Source: Flavobacterium psychrophilum (GTDB lineage: Bacteria; Bacteroidota; Bacteroidia; Flavobacteriales; Flavobacteriaceae). Taken from it: 28,390 bases of DNA. Every line of letters starts with the position of its first letter. The first letter of the stretch is position 1. Position numbers and translations under genes: made by a program. Shown here one piece after another: positions 24,163 through 28,390 of the stretch. Where the stretch lies: positions 1-28,390 of the forward strand of contig CALPPS020000026.1 of NCBI GenBank assembly GCA_943325515.2, read 5' to 3'. The notes beneath the pieces were generated by a model. The model made no database searches, was not told where the DNA came from, and was given only the letters and a program-made list of their open reading frames with translations.

Positions 24163-25306
24163 CGATATTACCATCAAAGACATTTGTGATGGTTTTGTTT
24201 ATAACGAATTAGAGGGTAAGGGTTTGTTTGGGTTATCGGGCACGTTAACCATTCAACCCGAGTACCAACGCAACTACATTTATGCCGATGGCAAACGCGA
24301 TGTGGCAGTTATAAGTTCCATTCTTAAAGGCTATCCGTTAGGGTTGATTTATTTTAACAAAGTGAATGACTCAGCACTCGAAGTGCTGGATGGGCAACAA
24401 CGCATCACGAGTTTCGGTCGCTATGTAACCAATAAATTTGCCGTTAAAGATGAACACGGCATGGAGCAATATTTTAGTGGTATTGCCGCCGACAAACAAG
24501 CTAAAATATTAGAAGCTAAATTGCTCATCTACGAATGTGAAGGCACCGAAAGCGAAATAAAAGAATGGTTTAGAACCATTAATATAGCAGGAGTTCCGCT
24601 AAATAATCAGGAGTTATTGAATGCGGTATATTCGGGTCCGTTTGTTACATTGGGCAAAGCCGAATTTAGCAACAGTCAAAATGCTAATATCCAAAAATGG
24701 AGTGCTTACATATCGGGTAGTGCCAACCGTAAAGAGTTTTTAGAATGTGCTTTAGATTGGGTAAGCAAAGGAAACATTGGCAATTATATGAGTAGCCATC
24801 GCAAAGACACTGATATTAATGAATTAAAAAAATATTTTACAAGTGTTATTGATTGGGTATCTTCCGTTTTTAGCGATGTAGAAAGTGAAATGCGCGGATT
24901 AGAATGGGGAAGATTGTATGAGCTATACCACAAACAAGGATATGATACAAAAAAAGTATCCGAACAAGTAAAAAAACTCTATGGTGACCCTTATGTAAAA
25001 AACAGAAAAGGGGTGTTTGAATTTATTTTGGGTGGTGCTGTAGATACTAAATTATTAGATGTACGAGTTTTTGATGAAGCCACTAAAAAATCAGTCTATA
25101 CCAACCAAACCGCCGAAGCCGAGAAAAAAGAAGTTTCCAATTGTTCGCACTGTGCTATTGGTCACGATGCCAACAAAGCCAAAATTTGGAAGTTAGCCGA
25201 TATGGATGCCGACCATGTTGACGCATGGAGCAAAGGCGGCGCAACCGATATTAAAAACTGTGAGCTGTTGTGTAAAACACACAATAGAGCCAAAGGAAAT
25301 AGATAA
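24143..25306 (+). CDS. DUF262-HNH endonuclease, restriction-like
   Basis: A 387-residue two-domain protein. Residues 1-130 are a DUF262 (ParB/Srx-like, GmrS-type) domain with [10 protein letters not shown] (YQR at 41-43) and [14 protein letters not shown] (DGQQR at 83-87), which in relatives binds and hydrolyses nucleotides. The middle is helical. The C-terminus (about 334-387) is an HNH nuclease: CSHC zinc pair at C334/C337, [12 protein letters not shown] with D357-H358, N372, and [13 protein letters not shown] with C373, C377 and H380. All expected HNH residues are present. It is shorter than GmrSD or BrxU. Its ancestral start lay one base after the methyltransferase stop, so a paired restriction or modification-sensing role is inferred. 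Confidence 0.83.
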   Translation: MKTTLRTDITIKDICDGFVYNELEGKGLFGLSGTLTIQPEYQRNYIYADGKRDVAVISSILKGYPLGLIYFNKVNDSALEVLDGQQRITSFGRYVTNKFAVKDEHGMEQYFSGIAADKQAKILEAKLLIYECEGTESEIKEWFRTINIAGVPLNNQELLNAVYSGPFVTLGKAEFSNSQNANIQKWSAYISGSANRKEFLECALDWVSKGNIGNYMSSHRKDTDINELKKYFTSVIDWVSSVFSDVESEMRGLEWGRLYELYHKQGYDTKKVSEQVKKLYGDPYVKNRKGVFEFILGGAVDTKLLDVRVFDEATKKSVYTNQTAEAEKKEVSNCSHCAIGHDANKAKIWKLADMDADHVDAWSKGGATDIKNCELLCKTHNRAKGNR

Positions 25307-25430
25307 AACCAAAGGTTTATGAGTATGAATTTTTGAAGGAGTAAGACGAAATAATGGTTTGAGAGGTTAATTACATGTTAGCATTTGTGGTAATACCTAT
25401 CCAATTAAAACATACCATAAAAAACACCTT

Positions 25431-25998
25431 ATGGCAAAATTCAACAATAAATATAGAATAGAATCTGCACGATTAGAAAATTGGGATTATTCCCAAGCAG
25501 CTGCTTATTTTATAACGATATGCACCGCAAACCGGGAACATTTTTTTGGAACGGTACAAAATAACGCAATGGTTTATTCTGATATTGGGACGATTGTTGC
25601 CCAAGAATGGGTCAAAAACACCCGAAATTAGACCCGATATGAATTTAGATTTGGGCGAATTTATGGTTATACCCAACCATTTTCATGGGATTATTTTTAT
25701 TGGGAATAATGATTTTAATTGCAGAGACGCGATGCATCGCGTCTCTGCAATGCATCGCGTCACCAACGATAATGATAATTACAAAAACGAATTTGGTCCC
25801 CAATCCAAAAATTTGTCATCCATAATTCGTGGATTTAAATCGGCGGTGACGGTTCAGGCAAAAAAAATAAATCCCGATTTTGGTTGGCAGGCGCGGTTTC
25901 ATGATTCAATTATTAGAAATCAGCGATCGTATGATACCATTTCAAAATATATCATTGATAACCCCAAAAAATGGGGCAAGGATGAATTTCATAAATAA
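25431..25998 (+). pseudogene. Frameshifted transposase of the REP-associated type
   Basis: Two overlapping frames together make one Y1/RAYT-like transposase. The first (25431-25629) has the family start YRIESARLENWDYSQAAAYFITICT and the second has the HUH motif in MVIPNHFHGIIFIG and the C-terminal SYDTISKYIIDNPKKW. The break is at a run of five A (25614-25618): with four A, the reading continues VKTPEIRPDM as in relatives. A +1 shift would be needed, so programmed -1 frameshifting does not explain it. A 30-base palindrome interrupts the second part. Probably a decayed copy; a sequencing error in the A-run is possible. Confidence 0.8.
25720..25749. repeat. 30-base perfect palindrome (GAGACGCGATGC family)
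   Basis: TGCAGAGACGCGATG followed directly by its reverse complement, CATCGCGTCTCTGCA, with no loop. Bases 25750-25761 repeat the second half's core (ATGCATCGCGTC). It lies inside the frameshifted transposase and is read there as RDAMHRVSAMHRV-type residues without a stop. Confidence 0.9.
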
Positions 25999-26032
25999 AA
26001 ATATTATTTTTTAATAGAAACCATTAATTTAT

Positions 26033-26089
26033 AGACGCCAAGCATGGTGTCTCCACCGAAGATTTTTTTAGACGCCAAGCATGGCGTCT
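26033..26089. repeat. Two copies of an AGACGCCA palindrome
   Basis: AGACGCCAAGCATGGTGTCT (26033-26052) and AGACGCCAAGCATGGCGTCT (26070-26089), 37 bases apart. The second is a perfect 8-4-8 inverted repeat; the first has one mismatch in the stem. They lie between the transposase remnant and the next gene, and could act as hairpins in RNA. Confidence 0.82.
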
Positions 26090-26161
26090 CGACGAAAGAT
26101 TTCATTATCTTTAGACCACGCATTAAAGACAAATAATAGTTGTTAATTCTACCACAACATC

Positions 26162-26674
26162 ATGGAAAATAAGATACTCTTCACCGAAACACAACAATTT
26201 AGACAATGGTGGTTTTGGCTTTTAATGATCCTGCTAAACGGATTATTTTTATATGGCATCTACCAACAAGTGGTGCTCCAAATACCCTTTGGCACTAATC
26301 CAACTAGTAATGAAGGATTATATATTGGTTTTGCGATAATCCTTACCTTAACGCTATTGTTTTGGGTGATGAAATTGCAAACCATAGTAAAAGAAGATGG
26401 CATTTATGTGAAGTTTTTTCCTTTTCACTTTCGTTATAAAAAATATGCTTGGGACAATTTATCTAAAGTATATGTAAGAGAATATAGCCCAATCACTGAG
26501 TATGGAGGTTGGGGTATTCGTTTTGGACTATTTGGCAAAGGAAATGCCTATAATGTAAAAGGCAATCAGGGTTTACAATTAGAAATACCAGGAAAAACGA
26601 ATCTACTCATAGGTACCCAACAACCGGAGGTACTCAAAGCTATTTTAACCCAATTGGAACAATACAAGACATAA
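26162..26674 (+). CDS. Two-helix membrane protein, unknown function
   Basis: A 170-residue protein with helices at about 16-36 and 53-71 and a C-terminal beta-rich cytoplasmic domain (about 75-165). That domain, with KEDGIYVKFFPFHFRYKKYAWDN and GYNVKG-type strands, resembles bacterial PH-like domains. It ends five bases before nhaA, so the two are surely co-transcribed and it may influence or accompany the antiporter. No family recognised with confidence. Confidence 0.65.
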   Translation: MENKILFTETQQFRQWWFWLLMILLNGLFLYGIYQQVVLQIPFGTNPTSNEGLYIGFAIILTLTLLFWVMKLQTIVKEDGIYVKFFPFHFRYKKYAWDNLSKVYVREYSPITEYGGWGIRFGLFGKGNAYNVKGNQGLQLEIPGKTNLLIGTQQPEVLKAILTQLEQYKT

Positions 26675-26679
26675 CACCT

Positions 26680-27840
26680 ATGCGTAAAAGTGCTATAAAA
26701 ATATCAAAGCTATGTAACGAGTTTTTTGAAAGTGAAAAGTCAGGGGGTTTGCTTCTGATTGTTTGTACTTTGTTTTCATTGGGATTGACCAATTCATTAT
26801 TTGGCACTTCCTATCATCATTTATGGACCACGCTACTAGCAGGACATCCTATAGAATTCTGGATAAACGATGGTCTGATGACTATCTTTTTTCTGCTTAT
26901 TGGTTTAGAACTAGAGCGCGAAGTGTATCAAGGCGAATTATCAAACCTCAAAGATGCGTTATTCCCTATTTTTGGAGCTTTGGGTGGGATGCTAGTACCT
27001 ACTCTACTCTATTTGTATTTTAACTTTGGTTCGCCTACCCAATCGGGTTTAGGTATCCCTATGGCTACTGATATTGCTTTTGCATTGGGGATATTATCGT
27101 TATTAGGCAAAAGAGTGCCAACTTCCCTAAAAATATTTCTTACCGCCTTGGCCGTGATTGATGATTTAGGCGCTATACTAGTGATTGCAGTTTTTTATAC
27201 CAAATCGATAGTAGTGCTGAATTTATTTATTTCCTTGGGTATTTTTGCTTTCCTCTTACTCCTTAATAGATTACGAGTTAGCAACCTTATTCCCTATTTG
27301 GTTGGTGGCTTAGTAATGTGGTATTTTATGTTGCATTCGGGCGTTCATGCTACTATAACTGGTGTTTTATTGGCTTTTGCAATTCCTTTTGGCAATGGTG
27401 ACAAACAATCTACCTCTTACTTGTTACTAAAATGGTTGCAAAAGCCAGTAGCTTTTATTGTACTGCCTTTATTTGCATTATCTAATACCGCTATTAGTAT
27501 AAAAGGCGATATGAGCGAAATACTTAACCAAAACTATAGTATTGGGATAGCGCTAGGACTTATAGTTGGGAAACCCTTGGGAATATTTCTATTTACTTAT
27601 TTGGCAGTGCTACTTGGTATCTGTAAACTTCCAAATGATGTATCTTGGAAAACTATATTAAGTGTTGGGTTTTTGGGTGGTATAGGTTTTACGATGTCAA
27701 TTTTTATTACCTTATTGGCATTTGACAATGAAACTATAATTAATCATGCTAAGTTGATGATAGTACTGTCTTCTTTAATTGCTGGTCTTATAGGATATTT
27801 TAGTTTGAAGCAAACGTTGAAAACAAAGATTGCAGAATAA
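26680..27840 (+). CDS. nhaA: Na+/H+ antiporter NhaA
   Basis: Inner-membrane sodium/proton antiporter of 386 residues with about twelve helices, which expels Na+ in exchange for protons and controls pH. The ion-binding aspartates are present: D131 in ATDIAFALG and the pair D161-D162 in ALAVIDDLGAILVIA, matching D133, D163 and D164 of the Escherichia coli protein. LIGLELEREVYQGEL near residue 80 and GIGFTMSIFITLLAF near the end are family blocks. It lies five bases after the two-helix membrane protein gene and 35 bases before the DUF1275 gene. Confidence 0.95.
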   Translation: MRKSAIKISKLCNEFFESEKSGGLLLIVCTLFSLGLTNSLFGTSYHHLWTTLLAGHPIEFWINDGLMTIFFLLIGLELEREVYQGELSNLKDALFPIFGALGGMLVPTLLYLYFNFGSPTQSGLGIPMATDIAFALGILSLLGKRVPTSLKIFLTALAVIDDLGAILVIAVFYTKSIVVLNLFISLGIFAFLLLLNRLRVSNLIPYLVGGLVMWYFMLHSGVHATITGVLLAFAIPFGNGDKQSTSYLLLKWLQKPVAFIVLPLFALSNTAISIKGDMSEILNQNYSIGIALGLIVGKPLGIFLFTYLAVLLGICKLPNDVSWKTILSVGFLGGIGFTMSIFITLLAFDNETIINHAKLMIVLSSLIAGLIGYFSLKQTLKTKIAE

Positions 27841-27875
27841 TATCATACCATTCGAATAAGACTTAACTTAGTGCT

Positions 27876-28390
27876 ATGTTTAGACATCAAGGTAAAGCAC
27901 GAACATTTATGCATAATCTGAGGCTTGCAGCATTGCTGTCCTTGGTGGCAGGTCTTGTCAATATTACTGGAGTTTTAGCGTTACAAACCCTTACTACAAA
28001 CGTAACAGGTCATTTTGCCTACTTTGCTGAAGAGTTTATGAAAAAGGATTATAGCACCGCCATTACTTTTCTACTTTTTACGCTTTGTTTCCTACTCGGT
28101 TCGTTTACTTCCAATTGCCTAGTAGAATGGATTACACCAAAAAATATAAGATTGGCTCATTTAGTACCCATAGGAATAGAAATTGTATTATTAACTACCG
28201 TTGGGTTCTTTTTTACCACAAGTAGCATCTATGTTTTGGAGGGAAAAATAGAGGCATTCTTGTTGTTGTTTGCAATGGGTATTCAGAATTCTTTAGTCAC
28301 TAAAGTTTCGCAATCTACAGTTAGAACTACTCATCTTACGGGTTTATTCACAGATTTGGGAATTGAACTATCGGAACTCTTTTTTTATAA
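27876..28390 (+). CDS. YoaK/DUF1275 membrane protein, 3' end cut
   Basis: Partial gene running off the window end with no stop: 171 codons visible, starting ATG at 27876. The translation MFRHQGKARTFMHNLRLA, then AGLVNITGVLALQTLTTNVTGH, the GSFTSN segment and AMGIQNSLVTKVSQSTVRTTHLTG are the signature of the DUF1275 (YoaK) family of multi-helix membrane proteins. The motif NxVTGH and GIQNS/TxLTG recur through the family. Function is unknown. The gene follows nhaA closely on the same strand. Confidence 0.85.
   Translation, partial: MFRHQGKARTFMHNLRLAALLSLVAGLVNITGVLALQTLTTNVTGHFAYFAEEFMKKDYSTAITFLLFTLCFLLGSFTSNCLVEWITPKNIRLAHLVPIGIEIVLLTTVGFFFTTSSIYVLEGKIEAFLLLFAMGIQNSLVTKVSQSTVRTTHLTGLFTDLGIELSELFFY

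Noticed and set aside
25614..25618. Programmed frameshifting in the second transposase
   Set aside because: Joining the frames needs a +1 shift, whereas insertion sequences normally use -1 slippage at such A-runs; no stimulatory structure or dual-gene layout was seen.

Overview
The window is AT-rich chromosomal DNA from a member of the Bacteroidetes, most likely a flavobacterium. The signs are the gene content (flavobacterial rnz and pdxH neighbourhoods, a DUF6155-type gene, an OmpA protein with thrombospondin-3-like calcium repeats, a Bacteroidetes-type HU protein), promoters of the TTG-N19-TAnnTTTG kind, and almost no Shine-Dalgarno sequences. No rRNA, tRNA or CRISPR array was seen.

Region 1 (1-15.2 kb) is ordinary chromosome. 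It carries a DUF1697 protein, a DUF1003 membrane protein, ornithine aminotransferase, a small membrane protein overlapping an Smr-domain gene, a STAS-like protein with ribonuclease Z, and pyridoxamine phosphate oxidase. On the minus strand follow a cNMP/CBS/DUF294 nucleotidyltransferase-like protein with a DnaQ-like partner, a DEAD/DEAH helicase and a DUF6155 gene. Then come a DUF3817 protein, an MscS channel, a hotdog thioesterase, an OmpA-family protein and two genes of unknown function.

Region 2 (15.2-20.6 kb) looks like an envelope-modification module. A response regulator/histidine kinase pair, followed by a small membrane protein, runs on the minus strand. Divergent to it is an overlapping pair: a PAP2 phosphatase (LpxE-like) and a phosphoethanolamine transferase (EptA-like).

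Region 3 (20.6-26.1 kb) is the accessory part. An HU-like gene ends in a strong terminator. Part of its tail is repeated about 330 bases further on with a covarying hairpin, and between the copies lies a compact segment that can fold as a three-way junction. Next is an EcoRI-type adenine methyltransferase, which was once followed after a single base by a DUF262-HNH nuclease gene: a candidate two-gene restriction-modification or defence unit. A REP-flanked tyrosine transposase (RAYT) now sits between them, bounded by a perfect 23-base direct repeat that contains the nuclease start codon. Downstream are a frameshifted second RAYT-like gene containing a 30-base perfect palindrome, and two copies of a third palindrome family.

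Region 4 (26.1-28.4 kb) returns to housekeeping or stress genes: a two-helix membrane protein, the NhaA sodium/proton antiporter and a YoaK/DUF1275 membrane protein cut by the window end.
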